Of a stretch of 64,000 nt of DNA, positions 20,874-29,013 are shown in pieces. The position numbers and the translations under genes are program-made. A model generated the notes under the pieces. It was not told the origin of the DNA, ran no database searches, and saw only the letters and a program-made list of their open reading frames with translations. The stretch spans positions 1 to 64,000 of the forward strand of contig JBHJOA010000012.1 in the NCBI GenBank assembly GCA_050330205.1, given 5' to 3'. This DNA is from Pelagibius sp050330205 (lineage in GTDB: Bacteria > Pseudomonadota > Alphaproteobacteria > Kiloniellales > Kiloniellaceae). The first letter of the stretch is position 1; each line of letters starts with the position of its first letter.

Positions 20874-21923
20874 ATGACAACTCTCGCATTCCTGCAAGCC
20901 GGCGGCGGTTTGGCCCTGCTTTTTGTCGGCGGCGAGGTACTGCTCCGCGGGGCCGTCGGGCTCTCGCTGCGCTTCGGGCTGTCGCCGCTGTTGATCGGGC
21001 TTACCGTGGTGGCCATGGCGACCTCCATGCCGGAACTGGTGGTCACCGTCACCGCCGGTCTGCAGGGCGCCTCCGACATCGGCGTCGGCAACGTGGTCGG
21101 CTCCAACATCGCCAACATCCTGCTGATCCTCGGCATCGCGGCCCTGCTCTGCCCCATCGTGCGAGAGCCCCGGCGCGTGCTGCGCGACACCCTGGCGATG
21201 GTGGCGGCGACGGCGATCTTCATTCTCATGGCGTTCAGCCAGCGCCTCTCCTTCGCGCACGGCGCGGCGATGGTCCTGCTGTTGGTCGGCTACCTGGTCA
21301 TGAGCTACATGGTCGAGCGCCGCGGCGGCAACGACGCGGCGGCCGGGTTGGAGGCGATCGAGGAAGCCGGCGCCACCCCGAAGTCGGCCTGGCTGGCGGT
21401 CGCCCTGGTCGTCGTCGGCATCTGCGCCCTGGCCGTCGGCTCGGACCTGCTGGTGCGCGGCGCCACCGTCATCGCCCGGGCGGCCGGTGTCTCCGAGACG
21501 GTGATCGGGCTCACCCTGGTCGCCGTGGGCACCTCGCTGCCGGAACTCGCCACCGCCATCGTCGCGGCCTATCGCGGCCAGACCGAGGTCGCCCTCGGCA
21601 ACGTCCTCGGCTCCAACATCTTCAATATCCTGCTCATCCTCGGGGCGCTGTTCATGATCATCCCGGTGGACGTCGCGCCGGAGATCCTGCGCTTCGACAT
21701 CTGGATCCTCGCCGGCGTCACCCTGCTGGCGCTGCCGGTCCTGCTGCTCGGCAAGCGGATCAACCGCTATCACGGCGCCGCCTTCCTGGTGCTCTATCTG
21801 GCTTTCGTCTGGATCCAGTTCGATCCGCACAAGCAGGCCGCCGTTGGCGCCGGCACCGCAGCGGCCGGCAGCACCGGCGCCACAGTCACCGCGACTATTG
21901 AGGCGGCGCCGGCACGGCCGTAG
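20874..21923 (+). CDS. Calcium/sodium (CaCA-family) antiporter
   Basis: A 349-residue inner-membrane exchanger with about ten hydrophobic helices in two inverted halves. The two alpha repeats are clear: the first has VVAMATSMPEL followed by GNVVGSNIANILLILG, the second VAVGTSLPEL followed by GNVLGSNIFNILLILG, carrying the paired glutamate and asparagine residues that bind cations. It resembles YrbG. The ATG at MTTLAFLQ begins just before the first helix; an upstream TTG would add 35 proline-rich residues and is less likely. folB follows 43 bases downstream. The exported cation is inferred from the family. Confidence 0.92.
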   Translation: MTTLAFLQAGGGLALLFVGGEVLLRGAVGLSLRFGLSPLLIGLTVVAMATSMPELVVTVTAGLQGASDIGVGNVVGSNIANILLILGIAALLCPIVREPRRVLRDTLAMVAATAIFILMAFSQRLSFAHGAAMVLLLVGYLVMSYMVERRGGNDAAAGLEAIEEAGATPKSAWLAVALVVVGICALAVGSDLLVRGATVIARAAGVSETVIGLTLVAVGTSLPELATAIVAAYRGQTEVALGNVLGSNIFNILLILGALFMIIPVDVAPEILRFDIWILAGVTLLALPVLLLGKRINRYHGAAFLVLYLAFVWIQFDPHKQAAVGAGTAAAGSTGATVTATIEAAPARP

Positions 21924-21966
21924 GATGCCGGGAAGCGCCCCGCCGCCTGCCGAGCGAGACTCCGTC

Positions 21967-22377
21967 ATGCCCACCACCCCGCCCCGCCTCGCCGGCGAAC
22001 GCATCAAGTCCAGCGTGCTGTCGCAGCGCATCCTGATCCGCGACCTGACGCTGTCCTGCAGCATCGGCGTCAGCGACGAGGAACGCGCCCGGCGCCAGCG
22101 CCTGCGCATCAACATCGAACTCGCCGTCGACTACCCGCCGCCCGGCCGTGACAACATCGGCGAGGTGGTGGACTACGGCCGCCTCGCCAAGGCGGTGCGC
22201 AACCACTGTCTGGACACCACCTTCCGGCTGCTGGAAACCCTGGCCGAGGAACTTTCCGACGTCTGCTTCGGCTTTCCGTCGGTCAGCGAGACGAAGGTCC
22301 GCATCGAAAAGCTCGACCGCTACGCCGACATCGGCGGCATCGGAGTCGAGATCGCCCGCCGGAGGGACCACGCATAG
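21967..22377 (+). CDS. folB: Dihydroneopterin aldolase-type protein
   Basis: A 136-residue tetrahydrobiopterin-fold enzyme of the FolB family: folate pathway, cleaving dihydroneopterin to hydroxymethyl-dihydropterin and glycolaldehyde. Motifs visible are the N-terminal RDLTLSCSIGVSDEER and the GEVVDYGRLAKAV strand-helix, with a late RIEKLDRYADIGGIGVE containing the active lysine region. An alternative ATG 14 codons upstream is in frame. No folP or folK is adjacent, and some homologues are FolX-like epimerases, so function at the level of the exact reaction is less certain than the fold. Confidence 0.85.
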   Translation: MPTTPPRLAGERIKSSVLSQRILIRDLTLSCSIGVSDEERARRQRLRINIELAVDYPPPGRDNIGEVVDYGRLAKAVRNHCLDTTFRLLETLAEELSDVCFGFPSVSETKVRIEKLDRYADIGGIGVEIARRRDHA

Positions 22378-22800
22378 GGTCCCGGCGCGCCCGCTAAGCC
22401 CTTGCAGCAGCAGCGATCCGTCCCTGGGGTGACCGAGTTGTACACAGGCTCTCCGGCGATACCCAAAACCCTTGCGGAGTCGATGACATTTTTGCGAGGT
22501 CGCCGTTAACTTTGTTATTGACTTGGATTTCTGTATTTAGAATCAATGATATGAAGATTTTTGCCTAGAAAATAGGCAGCTTAACAAAAGTGTAGAATTC
22601 CCTAAGAGGGTGTTCAGCCGAGGCCCCGATAGCCACAGAGTTATCCACAAGAATGGTGGATAGAATCCGCCACACCGCTTCACCCGGCCGGGCCTGCCGG
22701 ACGTCGGCCCCCTGGACGTCGACCTCTGGCCATTGACCGGGTGGGCCGCGGTTGCTTTGTTCCGATAAGCATACAGCCGAAGGAAGCGCAGACTCACACC
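22378..22800. other. AT-rich intergenic island with DnaA-box-like sites
   Basis: About 420 bases without a gene between folB and uvrC. The segment around 22480-22610 is by far the most AT-rich in the window. TTATCCACA at 22641-22649 is an exact consensus DnaA box. The core TATCCAC (22642-22648) is mirrored by GTGGATA (22656-22662) across seven bases, forming an inverted pair. TTGTACACA at 22438-22446 is a one-mismatch box. A 5-bp hairpin GCCTA/TAGGC lies near 22565-22580. The promoter of uvrC must also be here; a TTGACT at about 22518 is a weak candidate. An origin function is speculative. Confidence 0.5.
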
Positions 22801-24810
22801 ATGGCCAAGGCCACGAAGCACCGCCGGCCCAAACCGCAGCGGCACGACCCCTCCGACGGCGGCAAACGCTCGGCCATGGGCCTGGAGGAGGATCCGGCCG
22901 AAGCCTACCTGCCCGAACCCGGGACCGGATCCGAAGAGGTCGAGACGGCCGGCCTGGGCGAGGGCCTGGCGCGCGGCGTCACGGTGATCGCCGACACCGC
23001 GAAGACGCTCTCGGCCAGCCCCGGGGTCTACCGCATGCTGAACCGCAGGGGCGATGCGCTCTATGTCGGCAAGGCGCGCAACCTGAAGCGCCGGGTCACC
23101 AGCTACACGCAAATCGCCAAGCTGCCGCGCCGGCTGCAGCGCATGGTGGCGGAAACCGTGTCCATGGAGGTGGTCGAGACCCATACCGAGGTCGAGGCGC
23201 TGTTGCTGGAGAGCAACCTCATCAAGCGCCTGATGCCGCGCTACAACGTGCTGCTGCGCGACGACAAGTCGTTCCCCTACATCCTGCTGACCGCCGACCA
23301 CGCCATCCCGCAGATCGCCAAGCATCGCGGCGCCCACACCCGCGAGGGCGACTACTTCGGGCCCTTCGCCTCGGCCGGCGCCGTCAACCGCACCATCACC
23401 GCCTTGGAGCGCGCCTTCCTGCTGCGCTCCTGCAGCGACGCGGTCTACGCCAGCCGCACCCGGCCCTGCCTGATGTACCAGATCCGGCGCTGCTCGGCGC
23501 CCTGCGTCGAGCGTATCGCGGCGCCCGACTACCTCGACCTCGTGAGTCAGGCGCGCCGATTCCTCACCGGCAATTCCAAGGAGGTCCAGCAGCAGCTGGC
23601 GGCGAGGATGGAAGAAGCCGCGGCGCGGCTCGACTTCGAGTCCGCCGCCGTCTACCGCGACCGCATCCGCGCGCTGTCGCAGATCCAGGCGCACCAGGAC
23701 ATCAACATCGAGGGCGTCGACAATGCCGACGTCATCGCCGCCGAGGAGCAGGGCGGGCAGATCTGCATCCAGGTGTTCTTCTTCCGGGCCGGGCGCAACT
23801 ACGGCAACCGCGCCTACTTTCCGAGTCACGACAAGAGCCTCGGCATCGCCGAGGTGCTCGCCGCCTTCGTCGCCCAGTTCTACGAGAACAAGCCGGTGCC
23901 TCGGCTGATCCTGCTGAGCCATGACCTGGAGGAACAGGATCTCATCGCCGAGGCCTTGAGCCTGAAGGCCGAACACAGGGTGGAGCTGTCGCGGCCACAG
24001 CGCGGGGCCAAGCGCAAGCTGATCGACAACGCCCTGCACAACGCCCGCGAGGCGCTGGCCCGGCGCCTCGCCGAAAGCGGCAGCCAGCGCAAGCTGCTGG
24101 AGCGCCTCGCCGAGATCTTCGGACTCGAGGGCACGCCCGAGCGCATCGAGATCTACGACAACAGCCACACCCAGGGCAGCGAGCCCTACGGCTGCATGGT
24201 GGTGGCCGGGCCCGAGGGATTTCAGAAGAATGCCTACCGCAAGTTCAAGATCAAGGACCCGAAAACCGTCGCCGGCGACGACTACGCCATGATGCGCGAG
24301 GTGCTGACCCGGCGCTTCCAGCGCGCCCTGAAGGAGGACCCCGAGCGCGGCAGCGGCCTGTGGCCCGACCTGGTGCTGCTGGACGGCGGCCAGGGCCAGC
24401 TCGCCGTCGGCCTGGAGGTGCTGGCCGACCTCGGCCTCGGCGACCTGCCGATCGCCGCCATCGCCAAGGGCCCGGACCGCGACGCCGGGCGCGAGCGCAT
24501 CTTCCTGCCCGACAAGGCCGCCTTCATGCTGCTGCCGCGCGACCCGGCGCTCTACTTCCTGCAGCGCCTGCGCGACGAGGCCCATCGCTTCGCCATCGGC
24601 ACCCACCGGGCCGGCCGCAGCAAGGCGCGGCTGCGCTCGGTCCTCGACGAGGTGCCGGGCATCGGTGCCCGGCGCAAGAAGGCGCTGCTGCTGCACTTCG
24701 GCGCCGCCCGGGCCGTGGCGCGCGCCGGCCTTGCCGACCTCGAAGCCGTGGAGGGCATCTCCAGGACGGTGGCCCGCCGGATCTACGACCATTTCCACCG
24801 GGACGGCTGA
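22801..24810 (+). CDS. uvrC: Excinuclease ABC subunit C
   Basis: The 669-residue dual-incision nuclease of nucleotide excision repair. The N-terminal GIY-YIG domain (GVYRMLNRRGDALYVGKARNLKRRV) begins near residue 75. A UVR motif for UvrB contact follows (LDFESAAVYRDRIRAL), then the RNase H-like C-terminal nuclease (EIYDNSHTQG, LLDGGQGQL) and tandem helix-hairpin-helix motifs (VPGIGARRKKALLLHFG). It carries about 70 extra residues, basic then acidic, before the GIY-YIG domain; most UvrC proteins start within 10-20 residues of it. It starts a rightward run with pgsA and the molybdopterin genes. Confidence 0.97.
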   Translation: MAKATKHRRPKPQRHDPSDGGKRSAMGLEEDPAEAYLPEPGTGSEEVETAGLGEGLARGVTVIADTAKTLSASPGVYRMLNRRGDALYVGKARNLKRRVTSYTQIAKLPRRLQRMVAETVSMEVVETHTEVEALLLESNLIKRLMPRYNVLLRDDKSFPYILLTADHAIPQIAKHRGAHTREGDYFGPFASAGAVNRTITALERAFLLRSCSDAVYASRTRPCLMYQIRRCSAPCVERIAAPDYLDLVSQARRFLTGNSKEVQQQLAARMEEAAARLDFESAAVYRDRIRALSQIQAHQDINIEGVDNADVIAAEEQGGQICIQVFFFRAGRNYGNRAYFPSHDKSLGIAEVLAAFVAQFYENKPVPRLILLSHDLEEQDLIAEALSLKAEHRVELSRPQRGAKRKLIDNALHNAREALARRLAESGSQRKLLERLAEIFGLEGTPERIEIYDNSHTQGSEPYGCMVVAGPEGFQKNAYRKFKIKDPKTVAGDDYAMMREVLTRRFQRALKEDPERGSGLWPDLVLLDGGQGQLAVGLEVLADLGLGDLPIAAIAKGPDRDAGRERIFLPDKAAFMLLPRDPALYFLQRLRDEAHRFAIGTHRAGRSKARLRSVLDEVPGIGARRKKALLLHFGAARAVARAGLADLEAVEGISRTVARRIYDHFHRDG

Positions 24811-24972
24811 TTGGGTGGCGCGCCCGAAGGAGCCCGATCGCAGCCCGATTTCCCACTGTTCCCAGGCGTGCTGCCCCTGGGTCGCGTCGGGCGGCTATGC
24901 TACAAGAGGGACGGAGACGGGGCGTCCGCGGCACCGGCGGCGGGCGGCTCTTCAGGAGGAAGAACCGGGCCG

Positions 24973-25545
24973 ATGCTGACCAGCCTGCCGAACATGCTGA
25001 CGCTGTCGCGGATCGCGGCGATTCCGCTGTTGCTGGTGCTGATCTACGTCGATACCCCGCTGTTCCGCTGGCTGGCGCTGGGCGGCTACGTCATGGCCTG
25101 CGTCACCGATTATTTCGACGGCTACCTGGCCCGGCACATGAAGCTGATCTCGCCGCTGGGGCGGTTCCTCGACCCCATCGCCGACAAGCTGCTGGTCGCC
25201 TCGCTGATCGTCATGCTGGTGGCGACCCAGCAGATCTCCGGCCTGGAGATGATACCGGCGATCGTTATCCTGGCCCGCGAGATTCTGGTCTCCGGCCTGC
25301 GCGAGTACCTGGCCGAGATCAAGGTTTCGGTCCCGGTCACCAAGCTGGCCAAGTGGAAGACCGGCATCCAGATGGTCGCCCTCGGCTTCCTCATCGTCGG
25401 CGACGCCGCCCCGGCCTTCCTGCCGGTTCACACCATCGGCGAGATCGGCCTGTGGATCGCCGGCACCCTCACCGCGATCACCGGCTACGACTACCTGGCG
25501 CGCGGCCTGAAACACATGGTGAGCCAGGAGAGCGGCAGCCGATGA
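24973..25545 (+). CDS. pgsA: CDP-diacylglycerol-glycerol-3-phosphate 3-phosphatidyltransferase
   Basis: Inner-membrane enzyme that makes phosphatidylglycerol phosphate, the committed step to phosphatidylglycerol and cardiolipin. The 190-residue protein has several membrane helices and the full CDP-alcohol phosphotransferase motif: aspartates 46 and 49, glycine 50, alanine 52-arginine 53, glycine 63, aspartates 67 and 71. The start follows an AGGAGGAAGA ribosome site. Its TGA stop overlaps the ATG of mobB, implying translational coupling to molybdopterin genes. Confidence 0.95.
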   Translation: MLTSLPNMLTLSRIAAIPLLLVLIYVDTPLFRWLALGGYVMACVTDYFDGYLARHMKLISPLGRFLDPIADKLLVASLIVMLVATQQISGLEMIPAIVILAREILVSGLREYLAEIKVSVPVTKLAKWKTGIQMVALGFLIVGDAAPAFLPVHTIGEIGLWIAGTLTAITGYDYLARGLKHMVSQESGSR

Positions 25546-26108
25546 GCGATACGGAGAACCCGCCGCTGATGAAGGTGATCGGCCTCGCCGGCTGGAGCGG
25601 CAGCGGCAAGACCACGCTGATGGTGAAGCTGATCCCGGCGCTGGTGCGTCGCGGACTGAAGGTCTCCACCATGAAGCACGCCCACCACGCCTTCGACGTC
25701 GACAAGCCGGGCAAGGACTCCTACGAGCACCGCGCCGCCGGCGCCACCGAGGTGATGATCGGCTCCGGCAGGCGCTGGGCGCTGATGCACGAACTGCGCG
25801 ACGAGGTCGAGCCCGACAGCCGCAGCCTGATGCGCCACATGAGCCAGGTCGACCTGCTGATCATCGAGGGCTGGAAGGCCGAGGGCCACGAGAAGATCGA
25901 GATCCACCGTCCCTCCCACGGCAAGCCGCTGATCCAGCCGGACGACCCGCGCGTCGTCGCCGTGGCGAGCGACGAGGATCTGCCCGGGCTGCCGGTGCCG
26001 CGCCTCGACCTCAACGACGCCGAGGCCATCGCCGACTTCGTCGTCGCCCACTGCGGGCTCGAGTCGAAGGCGGGGGCCGAGCGGGTGCAGAAAGGCGCCG
26101 CGGAGTAG
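25542..26108 (+). CDS. mobB: Molybdopterin-guanine dinucleotide biosynthesis protein B
   Basis: A 188-residue P-loop GTP-binding protein that assists MobA in attaching GMP to molybdopterin. Walker A is GWSGSGKTT at about residues 17-25; further family text is STMKHAHHAFDVDKPGKDSYEHRAAGA and LLIIEGWK. The ATG overlaps the pgsA stop codon by four bases, and moeA starts four bases after its stop, so the three genes form one translationally linked unit. A second ATG nine codons in could also initiate. Not essential for cofactor synthesis in E. coli, so its role is accessory. Confidence 0.94.
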   Translation: MSDTENPPLMKVIGLAGWSGSGKTTLMVKLIPALVRRGLKVSTMKHAHHAFDVDKPGKDSYEHRAAGATEVMIGSGRRWALMHELRDEVEPDSRSLMRHMSQVDLLIIEGWKAEGHEKIEIHRPSHGKPLIQPDDPRVVAVASDEDLPGLPVPRLDLNDAEAIADFVVAHCGLESKAGAERVQKGAAE

Positions 26109-26111
26109 CCC

Positions 26112-27380
26112 ATGGCGCAGCTGAGCGACGACTGTTTCGCGCACGGCGGCCGCCTCATGCGGGTCGACGAGGCCCGCCGGCTGCTGGCCGAGACCATCGT
26201 GCCGGTGACCGCCAGCGAGCCCGTCGCCCTGCACGACGCCCTCGGCCGTATCCTCGCCGAAGACGTCGTCTCGCCGGTCGACATTCCGCCGGCCCCCAAC
26301 TCCGCCGTCGATGGCTACGCCGTGTTCCACGCCGACCTCGACCCCGAGGGCGACACCCGCCTGCCGGTGACCGGCCGCGTAACGGCCGGGCAACTGGAAC
26401 TGCCGGCAGCGCGGCGCGGCACCGCCATCCGCATCTTCACCGGCGCCCGGCTGCCGGAAGGCCCGGACACGGTGATGATGCAGGAGGATTGCAGCGAAGA
26501 CGGCGACCCCAAAGCCCCCTGGGTCGTCATCAAGCCCGGCATCCGCAAGGGCGCCAATGCGCGCAAAGCCGGCGAGGACGTCGCCAGGGGCAGCGTCGTG
26601 CTTCAGCGCGGCCAGAAGCTGCGGGCCCAGGACGTCGGCCAGGCCGCCGCCGTCGGCCGCCGCGAAGTCGCGGTCTCCACGCGCCTTAAGGTAGGACTGT
26701 TCTCCACCGGCGACGAGCTGCGCGAGCCGGGCGCACCGCTCGACCCCGGCGCCATCTACGACTCCAACCGCTACACCATCCATGCGCTGCTGACCGGCCT
26801 CGGCTGCGCGGTCGACGATCTCGGCATCCTGCCGGACCGGCTCGAGGCGGTGCGCAAGGCGCTCGACGGCGCCAAGGGGAAACACGACCTGCTGGTGACC
26901 TCGGGCGGCGTCTCGGTCGGCGAGGAGGACCACGTGAAGGCGGCCGTGGAGGCGCTCGGCAGGCTGCACCTCTGGCGCCTGGCGGTGAAGCCGGGCCGGC
27001 CCATCGCCCTCGGCCAGGTCGGCCGCGTCCCCTTCGTCGGCCTGCCCGGCAACCCGGTCGCCGTGGTGGTCACCTTTCTCACCATCGTGCGCCCGCTGAT
27101 TCTGCGCCTGATGGGCGGCAGGGACGCGCCGCCGCACACCTTCCGGGTGCGCGCCGGCTTCGACCACAAGAAGAAGAAGGACCGCCGCGAGTGGGTGCGC
27201 GCCCGCCTGGCGGAGGACGCCGGCGGCGTGCTGACGGCGGAGAAGTTCCCGCGCGAGGGCGCCGGTATCCTCTCCTCACTGGTCGCCGCCGACGGCCTGG
27301 TCGAGCTGCCCGAGGACTTGACCCGCCTGGAGGCCGGCGCGATGGTCGATTTCCTGCCCTTCAGCGAAGTGGCCCAATAG
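26112..27380 (+). CDS. moeA: Molybdopterin molybdenumtransferase
   Basis: A 422-residue cytoplasmic enzyme that inserts molybdate into adenylylated molybdopterin. Family text includes PPAPNSAVDGYAV, IFTGARLPEG, the molybdopterin-binding-domain block TSGGVSVGEEDHV and the later GLPGNPVAVVVTF. It belongs with mobB, moaD and moaE here; moaA, moaB, moaC and mogA are not in the window. The product would serve MsrP and any other molybdoenzymes. The intergenic region after it holds two palindromic repeats, not a terminator. Confidence 0.96.
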   Translation: MAQLSDDCFAHGGRLMRVDEARRLLAETIVPVTASEPVALHDALGRILAEDVVSPVDIPPAPNSAVDGYAVFHADLDPEGDTRLPVTGRVTAGQLELPAARRGTAIRIFTGARLPEGPDTVMMQEDCSEDGDPKAPWVVIKPGIRKGANARKAGEDVARGSVVLQRGQKLRAQDVGQAAAVGRREVAVSTRLKVGLFSTGDELREPGAPLDPGAIYDSNRYTIHALLTGLGCAVDDLGILPDRLEAVRKALDGAKGKHDLLVTSGGVSVGEEDHVKAAVEALGRLHLWRLAVKPGRPIALGQVGRVPFVGLPGNPVAVVVTFLTIVRPLILRLMGGRDAPPHTFRVRAGFDHKKKKDRREWVRARLAEDAGGVLTAEKFPREGAGILSSLVAADGLVELPEDLTRLEAGAMVDFLPFSEVAQ

Positions 27381-27399
27381 CCTATATTCGTAGAGGCTT

Positions 27400-27443
27400 C
27401 TCATCCTTCGAGACGCTCGCTGCCGCGAGCTCCTCAGGATGAG
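27400..27443. repeat. Palindromic intergenic repeat, copy 1
   Basis: An imperfect palindrome with ends CTCATCC and GGATGAG (exact reverse complements) around an interior containing TTCGAGACG and CGAGCTCCTCA. This composition matches the family of REP-like palindromes scattered through alphaproteobacterial intergenic regions, which I recognise by pattern rather than by search. It sits between moeA and moaD, inside an otherwise tight operon. Confidence 0.6.
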
Positions 27444-27464
27444 GTCGGAGAGTTGAAATTGGAG

Positions 27465-27507
27465 CCTCACCCTGAGGAGGTCCGTAGGACCGTCTCGATG
27501 GGCGAGG
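27465..27507. repeat. Palindromic intergenic repeat, copy 2 (inverted relative to copy 1)
   Basis: Starts CCTCACCCTGAGGAGGTCCG and ends CTCGATGGGCGAGG, so the outer arms CCTCACCC and GGGCGAGG pair with one mismatch. The CCTGAGGAG segment is the reverse-orientation counterpart of CTCCTCAGG in copy 1. The two copies are 21 bases apart and in opposite orientation, so transcripts could fold into a larger stem in the moeA-moaD spacer. Confidence 0.55.
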
Positions 27508-27547
27508 CGGGCAACCGCCCGGACGAGTCGATGGGAAAATTACCCTC

Positions 27548-27799
27548 GTGAAACTGCTGTATTTCGCCTGGCTGAAGACCAAGACCGGCGTCGCCGAGGA
27601 GGACGTCACCCCGCCCGAGGGCGTCGCCACGGTGGGCGATCTGCTCGCCTGGCTGGAAGACCGCGGGCCGGGCTTCGCCGACGCGCTCTCCGACCGCGGC
27701 GCCATCCGCGTGGCGGTGAATCAGGCCTTCGCGCAGCCGGGCGACCCGGTGCGCGCCGGCGACGAGGTCGCCATCTTCCCGCCGGTGACCGGAGGCTAG
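27548..27799 (+). CDS. moaD: Molybdopterin synthase small subunit
   Basis: An 83-residue ubiquitin-like sulfur carrier. It ends in the diagnostic GG dipeptide (PPVTGG), which is adenylated and thiocarboxylated, then inserted into the active site of MoaE. GTG start with weak ribosome-binding sequence. moaE begins two bases after its stop. Length and the FPPVTGG ending make the call firm. Confidence 0.94.
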   Translation: MKLLYFAWLKTKTGVAEEDVTPPEGVATVGDLLAWLEDRGPGFADALSDRGAIRVAVNQAFAQPGDPVRAGDEVAIFPPVTGG

Positions 27800-27801
27800 C
27801 C

Positions 27802-28275
27802 GTGACGATCCGGGTGCAGCGGGAAGATTTCGACGTCGGCCGGGAACTGGCGGCTCTCACCGAGGCCAACCACGCCATCGGCGGCGTCGCCGTCTTCGTC
27901 GGGCTCGTCCGCGACATCGCCGGCGGCGGCGCGATCAGCGCGATGACGCTGGAGCACTACCCGGCGATGACCGAGAAGATGCTGGCCGAGATCGAAGCGG
28001 AAGCGAGAGCGCGCTGGCCGCTGGAGGCGAGCCTCGTCATCCACCGCTTCGGGCGTCTCGAGCCCGGCGATCAGATCGTGATGGTGGCAACCGCCTCGGC
28101 GCACCGCCAGGCCGCCTTCGAGTCCTGCGAGTTCCTCATGGACTGGCTGAAGACCAAGGCGCCGTTCTGGAAGCTGGAAGAGACCGACGAGGGCGCCCAG
28201 TGGGTCGACGCCCGAGACAGCGACAACAGGGCCGCCGCCCGCTGGGTGAAGAAAGATCCCGACGCGGCGGAATAG
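27802..28275 (+). CDS. moaE: Molybdopterin synthase catalytic subunit
   Basis: A 157-residue enzyme that transfers two sulfurs from thiocarboxylated MoaD to precursor Z, forming molybdopterin. Recognisable blocks are GGVAVFVGLVRD, the MTLEHYPAMTEKML strand-helix, IHRFGRLEPGDQIVMVA and the catalytic-lysine segment KTKAPFWKLE. GTG start two bases after the moaD stop. It ends the rightward uvrC-to-moaE run and faces greB convergently. Confidence 0.95.
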   Translation: MTIRVQREDFDVGRELAALTEANHAIGGVAVFVGLVRDIAGGGAISAMTLEHYPAMTEKMLAEIEAEARARWPLEASLVIHRFGRLEPGDQIVMVATASAHRQAAFESCEFLMDWLKTKAPFWKLEETDEGAQWVDARDSDNRAAARWVKKDPDAAE

Positions 28276-28301
28276 GCGAGCTCCGCTCCCGATCCTGAAT
28301 C

Positions 28302-28418
28302 GTGCCAAACACCTGCCCGGAGCGTTGCCGGCGAATTCTGGCGCAGCAGAGTCCGGCCTTCCGCACCCAGTCCTACATCGTGCTGAACACCTACCTGGAG
28401 CGCGGGCCGGGGGTTTAG
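28302..28418 (+). CDS. Possible 38-codon frame or gene remnant, unknown
   Basis: A GTG-initiated frame with very high GC at third positions reads through to a TAG overlapping the greB stop. The peptide text near the end (TQSYIVLNTYLERGPGV) looks like genuine protein sequence rather than noise, but there is no ribosome site and no recognised family. It could be the C-terminal scar of a decayed gene or chance. Confidence 0.2.
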   Translation: MPNTCPERCRRILAQQSPAFRTQSYIVLNTYLERGPGV

Positions 28419-28924
28419 ACCTCCCCCGCCTCATACCTGATCGCCACCACTTCGAGCTCCTGGTCCCCGGCGGGGCGCTTCCAGGTGATGGAGTCGCCGA
28501 CCGCGGCGCCGTCGAGGGCGCGGGCCAGCGGCGAGACGTAGGAGACCTTGCCGTTCTGCGGATCGGCCTCGTCCTCGCCGACGATGACATAGTCGTGCCG
28601 CTTGCCGGCGTCGTCCTCCACCGTCACGCTGGCGCCGAAGGCGACCTTGTCGCGCGGCTGCCTGGCGAGATCGACGAGGATCGCCGTGCGCAGGCGCTCC
28701 TCCCAGTAGCGGACCTCCTGCTCGACGCGCGGCAGGTGCGACTGGGCGGAGAGTTCGCTGTCGTGCTCCTTCAGCTCGGCGCGCTCGGTTTCGTACTGCC
28801 GGACCTTGTCGCGCAGCATCTGCAGGCCGGCCGGCGTCACGAAATTGGGATGCGCGCTGATCGGCAGGTCGACCTTTTCCTCGGGCGTGCCGGCGTCGTC
28901 TTCCTTCACGAAAGCGCGGGACAT
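28415..28924 (-). CDS. greB: GreA/GreB-family transcription elongation factor
   Basis: A 169-residue factor that rescues backtracked RNA polymerase by stimulating transcript cleavage. The N-terminal coiled coil occupies about residues 30-85 (MLRDKVRQYETERAEL; WEERLRTAILVD, where the acidic tip is expected), and the C-terminal FKBP-like domain follows with KVSYVSPLARALDGAAVGD. The opening MSRAFVKED is typical of proteins annotated GreB. A GAGGAGAA ribosome site precedes the start. Only about 30 bases separate the start from an intrinsic terminator, and ilvE lies immediately beyond, so expression probably depends on read-through. The GreA versus GreB label is by resemblance. Confidence 0.88.
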   Translation of the reverse strand: MSRAFVKEDDAGTPEEKVDLPISAHPNFVTPAGLQMLRDKVRQYETERAELKEHDSELSAQSHLPRVEQEVRYWEERLRTAILVDLARQPRDKVAFGASVTVEDDAGKRHDYVIVGEDEADPQNGKVSYVSPLARALDGAAVGDSITWKRPAGDQELEVVAIRYEAGEV

Positions 28925-28940
28925 CTCGAATTCTCCTCAT

Positions 28941-28987
28941 CGCACAAAAAAGAAAACCGGGCGGCGCTTCCTTCTGCGCCGCCCGGT
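28941..28987 (-). terminator. Intrinsic terminator between ilvE and greB (possible attenuator)
   Basis: A 12-bp perfect stem (28956-28967 with 28976-28987, all but one pair G-C) with an eight-base loop, followed on the minus strand by TTTTCTTTTTTG. It starts 27 bases after the ilvE stop and ends about 20 bases before the greB start codon. It can terminate ilvE transcripts, and because greB is co-directional and has no room for another promoter after it, it may also set greB expression. Confidence 0.85.
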
Positions 28988-29013
28988 CCTTGGAAAGACC
29001 GATATGAGCGGCG

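Noticed and set aside
22378..22800. Chromosomal origin of replication
   Set aside because: DnaA-like boxes and an AT-rich island are suggestive, but there are few boxes, no hemE-type neighbours and no skew information. Kept only as a finding to check.
22543..24798. A 751-codon open frame on the minus strand opposite uvrC
   Set aside because: Its translation is histidine-, glycine- and leucine-rich low-complexity text typical of antisense to GC-rich genes, and the + strand encodes an unmistakable UvrC. Similar long antisense frames opposite ychF, uvrB, moeA, the EF-G-like gene and prs were dismissed for the same reason.
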